A stretch of DNA of 64,000 nt, taken from NCBI RefSeq assembly GCF_027706745.1, contig NZ_JAQFWP010000016.1, positions 1 through 64,000 on the forward strand. The letters run 5' to 3'. The translations under genes and the position numbers were made by a program. Shown piece by piece: positions 1-8,172 of the stretch (its first letter is position 1; the number at the start of each line of letters is the position of its first letter). The notes beneath the pieces were generated by a model, which saw only the letters and a program-made list of their open reading frames with translations, did no database searches and had not been told where the DNA came from. The DNA is from Nocardiopsis suaedae (lineage in GTDB: Bacteria > Actinomycetota > Actinomycetes > Streptosporangiales > Streptosporangiaceae).

Positions 1-21
1 ACGGTCCCACTTGCTGATACG

Positions 22-60
22 CGCAGGGCCGCCCGGGAGGATTTCCCGGGCGGCCCTGCG
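22..60 (-). terminator. Rho-independent-type hairpin after the PBP gene
   Basis: A perfect 17-bp stem (22-38 pairing with 44-60) closes a 5-nt loop, about 35 nt past the stop codon of the penicillin-binding protein gene on the minus strand. It has no U tract, which is common for actinomycete terminators. Because the stem is symmetrical it could also stop transcription entering from the left. Confidence 0.8.
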
Positions 61-94
61 CCGAGCGGTCGGCGGTTCGCCGCGGTGGTCCCGG

Positions 95-3000
95 CTAGAG
101 CGTGTTGGCGAACTTCGCCGCCACGGGGCCCGCGACCGAGCCGCCGCCTCCGCCGCCCTCGACCACCACCGCGAAGGCGATGTCGCCCTTGTACCCCACC
201 ACCCAGGCGTGGGTGTCCAGCTCGTCGTCCTCACCGGAGGCGGTGCCGAACTCGGCCGAGCCGGTCTTGGCGTAGACCTCGCCCTCGAACCCGGAGCTCT
301 TCGCGGTGCCGTCGGTGACGACCTCGCGCATCATCGGGCGGATCTGCTCGGCGTGCGCGATCGGCTTGGGCTCGGGCTTGTCCTCCAGGGCCGGCTCGGT
401 CACCAGCGACGGGGACCGCCACGACCCGTCCGCGATGGCCGCGGGGACCGTCGCCATGTGCAGCGGCGTGGAGATGACCTGTCCCTGCCCGATGCTCTGC
501 GCGGCCAGCAGGCCCTCGCCGTCCGGCTGCGGGAAGGACGGCTTGCGCGCCGGGATTCCGACGTTGAGCTCGGCGTTCATGCCGAACTCCTCGGCGGTGG
601 CGGTGAGCTGCTTCCCGCTGAGGCGCTCCACCACCGACTGCACCAGCGCGGTGTTGCAGGAGGTCGCGAACGCCTCGCTCATCGTCTGGGCGCCGTAGGC
701 GGCGTCCCCGGCGTTCTTGAAGCCCAGCGCATTCTTCGGGCAGTTCATCGGATCCGTGGTCGCCATGCCGTTCTCCAGCAGCGACTCGTAGGTGATGATC
801 TTCAGCGAGGAGCCGGGGGCGTACTGCCCGTCGAAGGCGCGGTTCATCCCGGCGGCGTTGTTGGCGACGGCCAGCACCTCGCCGGTGGACGCGCGCACCG
901 CCACCAGCGCCGTCGGCTTGCCCTGGGAGGTCACGGCCGCCGCGGCCGCGTCCTGCAGGCCCGGGTCGATGGCGGTGGTGACGTCCTGGCCGCCCTCGCC
1001 CTCGATGGTGGCCACGACGGGGGCGTCCGGGTCCTCGATCGCCTCCTGCTCCTTGCCGGCCTCGGCGATGCGGATGGAGGCGGACGACGCACCGGCCAGG
1101 CGCTCCTCGTACTGCTGCTGGATGCCGCCCTGGCCGACCGGGTCGCCCTCCTTGTACCCGGCGCCCAGCCGCTCCACGTCCTCTGCGGTGGCGGCGCCCA
1201 CGGCACCGGTCAGCATCTTGATGGAGCCGGAGGCGTCGTCGGTGTCCAGCCGCGACCCGTCCGCGGCGAGGATCTTCCCGCGCTCCCCGAGCACGTTCGC
1301 GCGGACGAGCGTGGTGCCGTCCTTGAGCTCGGGGTGCACCGCCGAGGGGCCGAAGTCGACCTTCCACTCCCTGTCCTGCCGCACCAGCGGCAGCTCGCCG
1401 TCGTAGGACCAGTCGCCGACACCGCTCAGGGTGAGCGTGGCGGTGAAGGGCGCGGTGGCCGTTCCGCCGTCGCCCTCGGTGACCTCGCCCGTCTCCACGG
1501 AGGCCTTCTCGACGCCGAGGTCCTCGTCGATGCCGGTGAGCACCTTCTCGGCATCGCCGCCGGTGGTGAGCGCGGCCATGGCCGCGTAGTCGCGCTCGGC
1601 CCACGCGGTGGTGTACGCGTCGGCGGCGCCCTCGGGCCCCGCCCCCCGGCCGAGCACGAACCAGGCGGTGACGCCGCCACCGAGGACGACCGCGAGCACG
1701 CCCGCGGCGATGCCGATGATCAGGCCCTTGCGGGACCGCTTCTTCGGCCCCGGCACCGGGTCGTCGCCGAAGGGGCCGTTCGGGCCGCCAGGCCCGCCGG
1801 GGCCCCCTGGGCCCCCTGGGCCCCCAGGGGTGCCCGCGCCGCCGGAGGCGGCGGAGCCGCGCTGCCAGTCGGGGCCGCACGCGTCCGGGGCGCCGCCGGG
1901 CCCTGCGGCGCCGTCTGGGCCTCCAGCGGTACCGGAGGGGGCGGAGAAGGCGGAGGACCCGGCCGCCCCGGAGGCGGAGGAGAGGTCGGAGGGCACCGCG
2001 AAGGTCTGCGTGCCGGGACCGGGGTCGCCGCCTGCGGGCCCCCCGTCGGCGGGACCGCCCCCGTGCGCGTCGGCGGGGATCTCGTCGGACTCGGGGAACG
2101 GCGAGCGCTCGGTGTTCGGGAAGGCCGGGTTGGAGGTCTCGTCCAGGTAGGAGAGCCCTGCCGGAGCCGAACCGAATCCGCCGGGCGGGGTGGAGGGCCC
2201 CGGGCGGCCGTCCCCATGGCCGTCGGCCGACGCGGGGGCGCCGGGCATGCCGCCGGTGTCGGGGCCGTCCGGGGTGTCGAAGCGGTGGGCGATGGTCTCG
2301 GGCGGGTCCGAGGGCCCCGGCGGCACAGGCGTGCTCTCGGACGCGTAGGGGGCGCCCATGGGCGCGCCGGGGTAGGCCGGCGCGTCCGATTCCGGCATGC
2401 CGTAGCGCTCAGACCCGTAGGGATCCTGCCGCGGCCCGGACCCGGAGTCCTGGAGGTCGAACGCGGAGGCTCCCCAAGGGGCCTGCCGATCGGTCTCGGG
2501 GGCCGATCCGGGTGCCTGCGGCGGGCGGTCCTCGAAGGGGTTGTCCGCGGGGCTCTGCGGCGTCTGCCACGAGAACCCCTGGGCGTCGGCCGCATCGGCG
2601 CCCGCGGGGCCCGGCCGGTCGGTGCCGTCCGTCTGCCAGGGCAGGCCCTCGCCGGTGGGGATGGTCTGGTCGGCCGCCGACTCCTCGTGGGAGCCCGTGT
2701 TCCCGCTGGACCAGGCCGCGCTCCCACCGGACCAGGCCGCGCTGTCGCCGACCCCGGCGGTTCCCTGCGGGCTCTCGGGGTCGCCTGGCCCCTCTTCCGG
2801 CGCCTCAGACGGCTGAGGAGCGGGGGCGGCGGCCGCCTGGGGGGCAGCGGGCGTCCAGTCGGTGAACGGCCGTCCCTCGGCCGTCTGGGCCGTCTGGGAC
2901 GACTGCGGTGTCTGCGGTCCCTGAGGGGCGTCCGGAGGCGACGGGGCCTCGGGGGCTTCCTGCCCGTTCTCCACGCCTCCCGCTGCCGGGCGCGAGTCCG

Positions 3001-3370
3001 GGCGCGCGGCAGCGTCCCCGGGCTCTCCGGACTGCGCAGCTCCGGCCGCTCCACCGTTCGCCGTCCCGGACGGGCGCGGCGGCGCCTTCCAGTCGATGCC
3101 TCCGCCGGGCGCTCCCGGCGTCCCCGAGGCCCCCGGCGCACCGCTCACCGGCGGGTACGGGCGCTCGGTGCCGGTGGGGGCGCCGGGCATCCCCGACCCC
3201 TCCCCTCCGGCGGATGCCGTCGGCAGAACATAGGGGTTGCGGGCCTGAGCGGGCTCCGCCTCCTCCTGTGCGCCGGCGGGCGGCGGGGGAGGGGCCGCTC
3301 CCTCACCGCTCTCCTGGTCGCGCCGGGGGAACGCGTCGTCGTCCTCTCCCGGTGTCCACCTGTCGTCCAC
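95..3370 (-). CDS. Penicillin-binding transpeptidase with long disordered N-terminal tail
   Basis: Membrane-anchored peptidoglycan DD-transpeptidase, 1091 aa. The catalytic domain shows all three penicillin-binding motifs: SSLK (Ser854, Lys857), SCN near 904 and KTGS (Lys1035). Ahead of it lie one transmembrane helix near residues 545-570 and an NTF2-like plus dimer region resembling the MecA/PBP2a-type layout. About 540 residues before the helix are cytoplasmic, acidic and rich in Pro, Gly, Ala and Ser, with a collagen-like GGP run just before the basic KKRSRK stop-transfer segment. Family members are usually 480-600 aa, so the tail doubles the length. The GTG at 3370 was chosen because GGAAGG lies 10 nt upstream; an in-frame ATG at 3430 has no such site. 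The gene is monocistronic between two strong hairpins. Its exact place in wall synthesis (division or elongation) cannot be read from sequence. Confidence 0.9.
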   Translation of the reverse strand: MDDRWTPGEDDDAFPRRDQESGEGAAPPPPPAGAQEEAEPAQARNPYVLPTASAGGEGSGMPGAPTGTERPYPPVSGAPGASGTPGAPGGGIDWKAPPRPSGTANGGAAGAAQSGEPGDAAARPDSRPAAGGVENGQEAPEAPSPPDAPQGPQTPQSSQTAQTAEGRPFTDWTPAAPQAAAAPAPQPSEAPEEGPGDPESPQGTAGVGDSAAWSGGSAAWSSGNTGSHEESAADQTIPTGEGLPWQTDGTDRPGPAGADAADAQGFSWQTPQSPADNPFEDRPPQAPGSAPETDRQAPWGASAFDLQDSGSGPRQDPYGSERYGMPESDAPAYPGAPMGAPYASESTPVPPGPSDPPETIAHRFDTPDGPDTGGMPGAPASADGHGDGRPGPSTPPGGFGSAPAGLSYLDETSNPAFPNTERSPFPESDEIPADAHGGGPADGGPAGGDPGPGTQTFAVPSDLSSASGAAGSSAFSAPSGTAGGPDGAAGPGGAPDACGPDWQRGSAASGGAGTPGGPGGPGGPGGPGGPNGPFGDDPVPGPKKRSRKGLIIGIAAGVLAVVLGGGVTAWFVLGRGAGPEGAADAYTTAWAERDYAAMAALTTGGDAEKVLTGIDEDLGVEKASVETGEVTEGDGGTATAPFTATLTLSGVGDWSYDGELPLVRQDREWKVDFGPSAVHPELKDGTTLVRANVLGERGKILAADGSRLDTDDASGSIKMLTGAVGAATAEDVERLGAGYKEGDPVGQGGIQQQYEERLAGASSASIRIAEAGKEQEAIEDPDAPVVATIEGEGGQDVTTAIDPGLQDAAAAAVTSQGKPTALVAVRASTGEVLAVANNAAGMNRAFDGQYAPGSSLKIITYESLLENGMATTDPMNCPKNALGFKNAGDAAYGAQTMSEAFATSCNTALVQSVVERLSGKQLTATAEEFGMNAELNVGIPARKPSFPQPDGEGLLAAQSIGQGQVISTPLHMATVPAAIADGSWRSPSLVTEPALEDKPEPKPIAHAEQIRPMMREVVTDGTAKSSGFEGEVYAKTGSAEFGTASGEDDELDTHAWVVGYKGDIAFAVVVEGGGGGGSVAGPVAAKFANTL
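1774..1830 (-). repeat. Collagen-like Gly-Gly-Pro coding repeat
   Basis: Tandem copies of a 9-bp unit encode consecutive GGP triplets immediately before the transmembrane helix of the penicillin-binding protein. The nucleotide units at 1800-1830 are near identical, which suggests slippage-driven expansion and likely length variation between strains. Confidence 0.7.
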
Positions 3371-3882
3371 GCCTGATTCGTCCTTCCCGGGGTGCGCCGC
3401 CCCCGCGCACGCAGGGGCACGGCTCGGCATCGGCGCCGAAGGGGGGAGCGGGCGGCGCCGGTTTCGCGGGCCGCGGGAGCCGACGGCTTCCCGCTCGCGC
3501 GATCCGGCCCGGCCGATCGCCTCGCCGTGTGTGTCTGAGCCATCAACGACGATAGCGGCCGGTGGAAGGGCCAGTGTCCGGGATTCGGGGCATGAGGCGC
3601 GCGGGTCTTGGCCGTCATCGGCCTCGGCGGCGTCAGGGCCCTCTCACGGCCGACGAGGGAGTCGGTCGGGGCACGGCGTCGGCCATCGGGGGAGCGCGGC
3701 CGAGGAGGCGCCCTGAGGCCGCACGGCATGGCGTGACCTATGCAACACGGCGGTGCCCTTGGACCTGTCTCCGTTCGGCTCACAGGGGCGCGCCCCGCTC
3801 TCCCCCCTGAGCGTGTCCCGTCCTTGCTGAACACGTCTCAGGGAGGGGGCCCAGACGCCTTCCGAACGGCGAAGAGCGGCGA
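3371..3882. other. Intergenic region upstream of the PBP gene, no gene seen
   Basis: About 510 bp separate the PBP start from the reductase terminator. Open frames here lack the third-position G/C bias of the neighbouring genes and have no ribosome binding sites. The PBP promoter should lie here, but no convincing -35/-10 pair was found. Confidence 0.5.
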
Positions 3883-3940
3883 ACGGCCGCCGCCCCTGCC
3901 GTGCCGACCCGGCGGGGTCTGCGGCAGGGGCGGCGGCCGT
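3883..3940 (-). terminator. Hairpin terminator after the ferredoxin-NADP reductase gene
   Basis: A perfect 18-bp stem (3883-3900 with 3923-3940) encloses a 22-nt loop that can itself form a small GACCC/GGGTC hairpin. It starts about 30 nt past the reductase stop codon on the minus strand. Confidence 0.8.
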
Positions 3941-3971
3941 GAGCCGAAACGATCCGGGCGTCCCGCCCCGG

Positions 3972-5339
3972 TCAGCCCTCGCCTCGGGCGATGCGGGTCA
4001 TGGCGTCGCGCTCGCGCACCTTGACGCGCTTGCGCCCCTCGGCCTCGCCCAGGGACTCCTCGTGCGTCTCCAGGCGCTGCCACCCCTCGAACGTGGTGTA
4101 GGGCACACCCCGCTCCTCCAGCAGGCGCACGAAGGCCTCCGGCTCGGGCGCCTCGGCCTCGGGCAGCGACGACCGGTCCTCCACCAGGTTGGTGACGGTC
4201 TCCAGCGCGTCGCCCTTGGTGTGGCCGATGAGGCCGACCGGGCCGCGCTTGATCCACCCGGTGGCGTAGACGCCGGGCATGTGCCGCTCGTCCATGTCGA
4301 GCACCCGGCCGCCCGCGTTCGGGACGGTGCCGCGGTCCTCGTCGAAGGGCAGGTCGGCCAGCGGCGACCCGAGGTAGCCCACCGCGCGGTAGACGGCCTG
4401 CACCTCGTGGTCGATGAACTCGCCGGTGCCGCGGACGCCGCCGTCGCCGGTCAGCTCCATGCGCTCGGTGCGCAGGCCGGTGACGCGGTCCTCGCCGAGC
4501 ACCTCGGCGGGGCGGTGCAGGAAGTGCAGGTGCAGGCGGCGCGGCTCGCCGCGCGGGTCCCGGATGGCCCAGTTCTGCAGCACCTTGACATTGGTCTTGA
4601 CCTGGTTGGACTCCTCGGCGGCGGCGACGGAGGCGTCGCACATCTCGAAGTCCTCGGGGTAGACGATCACCTCGACGCCGGGCTGCTTGTCCAGCTCGCG
4701 CAGCTCCATGGGGGTGAACTTGGCCTGGGCGATGCCGCGCCGGGCGAAGACGTGCACGTCGGTGACGCCCTTGGCGCGCAGGCCCTGGTGCACGTTGTCG
4801 GTGATGTCGGTGGCCAGCAGGTCGTCGGCGTCCTTGGCGAGGATGCGGGCGACGTCGACCGCGACGTTCCCCGCGCCGATGACGGCGATGCTGGACCCCT
4901 CCACCTTCCACTGCGGCGAGACGTCGGGGTGGCTGTCGTACCAGAACACGAAGTCCGCGGCGCCGTGGCTGCCGGGCAGGTCGATGCCGGGGACGTCCAG
5001 GGGGCGGTCGCGGTCGGAGCCGGTGGCGAAGATGACGGCGTCGTAGTGCCGGTGCAGGTCCTCCAGCTTGAGGTCGATCCCGTAGGCGATGTTGCCCAGG
5101 AAGCGGACCTGCGGCTTGTCGAGGATCTTGTGCAGGGCCGACTGGATCTGCTTGATGCGGGGGTGGTCGGGGGCGACGCCGTAGCGGACCAGGCCGTAGG
5201 GCGCGGGCAGCCGGTCGAGCACGTCGATGCTGACCTCGACCCCGGCCGCGGCGAGGGTCTCGTCCTTGGTGAGCAGGTCCGCCGCGTAGATCCCCGCGGG
5301 GCCGGCCCCCACGATTCCCACGCGCAGTGGTCGCGTCAT
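3972..5339 (-). CDS. fprA: Ferredoxin/adrenodoxin-type NADP+ reductase (FprA-like)
   Basis: Soluble flavoprotein, 455 aa, that moves electrons between NADPH and ferredoxin. Residues 7-16 carry the FAD-binding GxGxxG (VGIVGAGPAG), residues 151-165 a second Rossmann motif for NADPH (IAVIGAGNVAVDV), and the C-terminal part has the conserved ATGW..GPVGLIGHTK block of the adrenodoxin-reductase family. Length matches mycobacterial FprA. The ATG is preceded by GGAGAAGGAAG. The upstream region carries an iron-box-like sequence and two inverted repeats, so iron-dependent control is likely. In actinomycetes such reductases feed ferredoxins that serve P450s and iron-sulfur enzymes; no P450 or ferredoxin gene lies beside this one. 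Confidence 0.92.
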   Translation of the reverse strand: MTRPLRVGIVGAGPAGIYAADLLTKDETLAAAGVEVSIDVLDRLPAPYGLVRYGVAPDHPRIKQIQSALHKILDKPQVRFLGNIAYGIDLKLEDLHRHYDAVIFATGSDRDRPLDVPGIDLPGSHGAADFVFWYDSHPDVSPQWKVEGSSIAVIGAGNVAVDVARILAKDADDLLATDITDNVHQGLRAKGVTDVHVFARRGIAQAKFTPMELRELDKQPGVEVIVYPEDFEMCDASVAAAEESNQVKTNVKVLQNWAIRDPRGEPRRLHLHFLHRPAEVLGEDRVTGLRTERMELTGDGGVRGTGEFIDHEVQAVYRAVGYLGSPLADLPFDEDRGTVPNAGGRVLDMDERHMPGVYATGWIKRGPVGLIGHTKGDALETVTNLVEDRSSLPEAEAPEPEAFVRLLEERGVPYTTFEGWQRLETHEESLGEAEGRKRVKVRERDAMTRIARGEG

Positions 5340-5425
5340 CTCTTCCTTCTCCGTTCGTCGCGCCGGGTCGTCCGCGGTCCCGCCGGGCGCGCGGGCCGCC
5401 GTCCACGCCCCCAGGGCGCGGTAAA

Positions 5426-5444
5426 TCAGGCGAGGCTAACCTAA
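5426..5444. promoter_or_regulatory. DtxR/IdeR/DmdR-type iron box
   Basis: TCAGGCGAGGCTAACCTAA matches 16 of 19 positions of the iron-regulator consensus TTAGGTTAGGCTAACCTAA, with the right half AGGCTAACCTAA perfect. It sits about 90 bp upstream of the fprA start in an AT-rich island that contrasts with the surrounding G+C-rich DNA. The neighbouring gene at 5597-6202 is on the same strand and ends here, so fprA is the only gene this site can control in the usual way. Confidence 0.7.
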
Positions 5445-5472
5445 TTTATAGGAGGGATCGGTTTCCTATAAA
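5445..5472. promoter_or_regulatory. 9-10-9 inverted repeat next to the iron box
   Basis: TTTATAGGA at 5445-5453 is perfectly inverted as TCCTATAAA at 5464-5472 with a 10-nt spacer. It abuts the iron box, and a TATAAA -10-like hexamer for fprA falls within its left arm on the minus strand. It may be a second operator or a hairpin in the 5' leader. Confidence 0.5.
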
Positions 5473-5473
5473 C

Positions 5474-5490
5474 CCTATCTCCAAGATAGG
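5474..5490. promoter_or_regulatory. 7-3-7 inverted repeat upstream of fprA
   Basis: CCTATCT and AGATAGG flank a 3-nt centre. It lies just upstream of the 9-10-9 repeat, in the same AT-rich control region. The compact symmetry fits a dimeric regulator site; the regulator is unknown. Confidence 0.45.
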
Positions 5491-5596
5491 CATTGCCCTC
5501 TCCGGTCCGCCGCTCGGGGCCCACCGACCGGAGCGGGGGGTGTCGGCGCACGTCAACGGCGCCCCTGAAAGACAGAACGCGCCGAAGGGGTGGGAC

Positions 5597-6202
5597 TCAG
5601 CCCGAAACGACTGTGGGGTACCTCACCGCAACCGCGCGCGAAGAACGCTGGTCCGCAGCGGCCGACAGCGGCCATAGGCGGATCAGGAACGCCTCCCGAC
5701 CGCCGAGCATACGCGCCGCCCTCAGGAAGCCCTCGCAGCGCGGGTCGGGATGGCGGCGCAGCAGTCGCACGCAGTCCTCGGCGACCGCCCGCCGGTGGCG
5801 GGCCCGAACCTCGGCGGCGTACCGGCCCGAGCCCCCGGCCAGGCGGATCCGCACCGCGCTGCCGTTGACGCCGCCCCGCACCGAGATCTGTCCGTGCAGC
5901 AGCAGCGATCCCAGCGCGCGCTCCTCCCAGGGCCCACCCTCCTCGGCGTCCTCGGGGGCCTCAGGGCCCTCGGCGCCGGGTGCGTCGGAGCGCGGTGGGC
6001 CGTCCCACTCCTCGACGGTCACGCCGACCGGGACGCGCCCCTGCAGGGTGCGCAGCTCCATGTGGTCGACCCCGCAGGCGAGCAGCTCCCCGCCCGGCGG
6101 GGCGGGGGTTCCGGACGGGTCGGGCCGGGCGCCCTGGCCGTAGATCCGGAACACGCCGTCCTCGGGCAGGACAGGGAAGAGCGAACGGCTCAACCGGGCC
6201 AC
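5597..6202 (-). CDS. Conserved hypothetical protein
   Basis: Predicted soluble protein of 201 aa with no recognised domain. It starts VARLSRSLFPVLPEDGVFRIYGQG. The middle has an acidic, Gly/Ala/Pro-rich linker (EGPEAPEDAEEGGPWEE), followed by a segment GGVNGSAVRIRLAGGSGRY and a basic C-terminal third with several Arg-rich helices. GTG at 6202 was chosen because GGAGG lies 10 nt upstream; a longer frame to 6310 adds a low-complexity leader without a ribosome site. It ends about 160 bp before the fprA control region, so the two are probably transcribed separately. Function unknown. Confidence 0.65.
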   Translation of the reverse strand: MARLSRSLFPVLPEDGVFRIYGQGARPDPSGTPAPPGGELLACGVDHMELRTLQGRVPVGVTVEEWDGPPRSDAPGAEGPEAPEDAEEGGPWEERALGSLLLHGQISVRGGVNGSAVRIRLAGGSGRYAAEVRARHRRAVAEDCVRLLRRHPDPRCEGFLRAARMLGGREAFLIRLWPLSAAADQRSSRAVAVRYPTVVSG

Positions 6203-6398
6203 CTTCGATCCACCTCCGCGCTCACGCGTGCAACCGCCGCACCGGCCGCACGGTGCGGCCGGGCCCGCTGCGACCGGAAGAGCGAGGGGACCGGTCATCT
6301 GGGGCCACACTCTAGACCGGAGCGGTCGGGTGCGGGGGTGGAATGGACGAATCGCTCGGCTGCCGCCCCGCGTCCGGGCCGCGGTGCGCCCTGCGGCC

Positions 6399-7151
6399 TC
6401 AGCCCCGCCGTCCGAGCCGCAGGCGGTCCTTCAGGGCAGGGCGGCTCGCCGGACCCGTGTGCGCGCCCTCCTGCTCCTGGAGTTCGGCCTTGACCGTGGC
6501 CGCGAAGCGGGGCACCTGCTCCTGCCCGGACAGGCGCTGGATCGCGGCCATGATCGCGTCGGTGGCCGCGCGCCGCGAACGCGCCTTCGCCGCCTCGCCC
6601 TCCCACGGGGACAGGTCGACCGGCGCGCCGAAACGCATGCCGACCCTGCGCAGCACGGGCACGGTGCGGCCGTGCGGCAGGATGCGGTCGGTGCCGTACA
6701 GCGCGACCGGCACCACCGGGGCGCCCGACGACAGCGCGAGCCACGCCAGGCCCGTCTGGCCGCGGTACAGACGCCCGTCCGGGGAGCGCGTGCCCTCCGG
6801 GAAGATGCCGAACACGCTCCCTTCGCGGAGCACGTTGAGGCTGTTCTCCATCGCCTCCTGCGAGCTCTGTCCCGGCTTGCGGTCCACCGAGAGCTGGCCG
6901 ATGGCGCGCAGCGCGCGCGTGAAGGCGCGCTGGGCCGCGTTGCCGTCGGCGAACAGCTCCTCCTTCGCGATGAAGACCACCGGCCGGGGGACCACGACCC
7001 CGATGAACAGCGGGTCGATGTTGGACAGGTGGTTGGAGGCCAGGATGACCGGACCCCGTGCGGGGATGTGGTCGACCCCTTCGGCCTCGATCGGCCACAG
7101 GGTCCGTGCGGCGGGGGCGATGACCGCCTTGGCGGCCCCGTACATCGACAC
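6399..7151 (-). CDS. plsC: 1-acyl-sn-glycerol-3-phosphate acyltransferase family protein (PlsC)
   Basis: Membrane-associated acyltransferase, about 250 aa, that places the second acyl chain on lysophosphatidic acid in phospholipid synthesis. It has the catalytic HX4D motif NHLSNID near residue 37, the substrate-binding FPEGTRS block about 70 residues later, and the Pro-containing strand after it. The GTG start follows GAGGGGGAC by 7 nt; an ATG two codons downstream is possible. The C-terminal 60 residues are charged and poorly conserved. Actinomycetes carry several paralogues, so housekeeping and specialised roles cannot be told apart. Confidence 0.88.
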   Translation of the reverse strand: MSMYGAAKAVIAPAARTLWPIEAEGVDHIPARGPVILASNHLSNIDPLFIGVVVPRPVVFIAKEELFADGNAAQRAFTRALRAIGQLSVDRKPGQSSQEAMENSLNVLREGSVFGIFPEGTRSPDGRLYRGQTGLAWLALSSGAPVVPVALYGTDRILPHGRTVPVLRRVGMRFGAPVDLSPWEGEAAKARSRRAATDAIMAAIQRLSGQEQVPRFAATVKAELQEQEGAHTGPASRPALKDRLRLGRRG

Positions 7152-7361
7152 TCGGGTGTCCCCCTCTTCGTGTGTGGGTGCGGGCGGGAACGGCAGGTGT
7201 CCGGGCCGGTCGGCGCCGATACGGACGATATGGAACCTTAACGGCGCGGCGGGGAGGCGTGTGCACCGGGCGGCGGCCGGGCGCAGGTCGGGGGGGCGGG
7301 CGCCGCCGCGCCCCGAGACCATGGCGGGATCACCGGGCGCCCCGCGGCGCCGGGCGCTAGT

Positions 7362-7377
7362 GTTGGTCTAGACCTGT
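7362..7377. promoter_or_regulatory. DasR-responsive-element-like site
   Basis: The core TGGTCTAGACC at 7364-7374 includes a perfect 10-bp palindrome (7365-7374) and matches the centre of the Streptomyces DasR consensus ACTGGTCTAGACCACT; 12 of 16 positions agree overall. It lies about 85 bp upstream of the cyclase-family gene, in the 310-bp divergent region shared with plsC. DasR is the GntR/HutC-type, N-acetylglucosamine-responsive regulator. Otherwise this region holds no gene. Confidence 0.6.
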
Positions 7378-7461
7378 GAGGCGGGCGGGGCGGCCCGGGG
7401 TAGGGAGCGGTCACGACCCGGCCGGGCCGCACCGGCCGCAGACCGAGGGAAGAGGGCGTAC

Positions 7462-8127
7462 ATGGGACGGTTCGTCGACGTCAGCCACCAGATCACCCAC
7501 GATATGACCACCTACCCCGGGCTCCCGGGTCCGCAGATCGAGGACCACGTCACCTTCGACGCCTCGCAGCGCAGCTACGCCCCGGGGACCGAGTTCAGCA
7601 TCACCCGCATCTCCATGGTCGCCAACACCGGCACCTACATCGACATGCCCGCCCACCGCTACCGGGACGGAGCCGACCTGGCCGACCTGGAGCTGGAGAA
7701 GGTCGCCGACGTGCCGGGCACGGTCGTCGACGCGTCCGCGCGCGAGGTCGGCCCCGAGGCCTTCGACGACGTCCCGGTGAAGGGCCGGGCGGTGCTCATC
7801 CGCACCGGCTGGGACCGCCACTGGCGCACCGAGAAGTACGGCGACCCCGAGCACCCGTTCCTGACCGAGGAGGGGGCGCGGCTGCTGGTCGAACAGGGCG
7901 CCCGCATGGTCGGCATCGACTCGGTCAACATCGACGACACCTCCGAAGCGGCCCAGGGGGCCCGCCCGGCCCACTCGGTGCTGCTGGCCAAGGGCGTTCC
8001 GGTGGTGGAGCACATGTGCATGCTCAACCGCCTCCCGGCGGACGGCTTCCGCTTCTTCGCGGTCCCGGCCAAGGTCCGCGGCATGGGCACCTTCCCGGTG
8101 CGGGCGTTCGCCATCATCGACGACTAG
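7462..8127 (+). CDS. Cyclase/kynurenine-formamidase-like hydrolase
   Basis: Soluble metal-dependent hydrolase of the cyclase family, 221 aa. The family signature HxGTHxDxPxH appears here as NTGTYIDMPAHRY (about residues 55-67): the Asp, Pro and final His are kept, but the two earlier His positions are Asn and Tyr. Later blocks also fit (VLIRTGWDRHW, GARMVGIDSVNIDD, LLAKGVPVVEHMCMLNRLP). GAGGGAAGAGGG precedes the ATG. Relatives hydrolyse N-formylkynurenine or cyclic amides; the altered metal motif argues against assigning kynurenine formamidase. A DasR-like operator lies upstream, so control by aminosugar status is possible. Confidence 0.85.
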   Translation: MGRFVDVSHQITHDMTTYPGLPGPQIEDHVTFDASQRSYAPGTEFSITRISMVANTGTYIDMPAHRYRDGADLADLELEKVADVPGTVVDASAREVGPEAFDDVPVKGRAVLIRTGWDRHWRTEKYGDPEHPFLTEEGARLLVEQGARMVGIDSVNIDDTSEAAQGARPAHSVLLAKGVPVVEHMCMLNRLPADGFRFFAVPAKVRGMGTFPVRAFAIIDD

Positions 8128-8172
8128 CGGGCTCGGCGGCGCGCATTCGGGGACGCGTCCGGGGAGGCCGCG

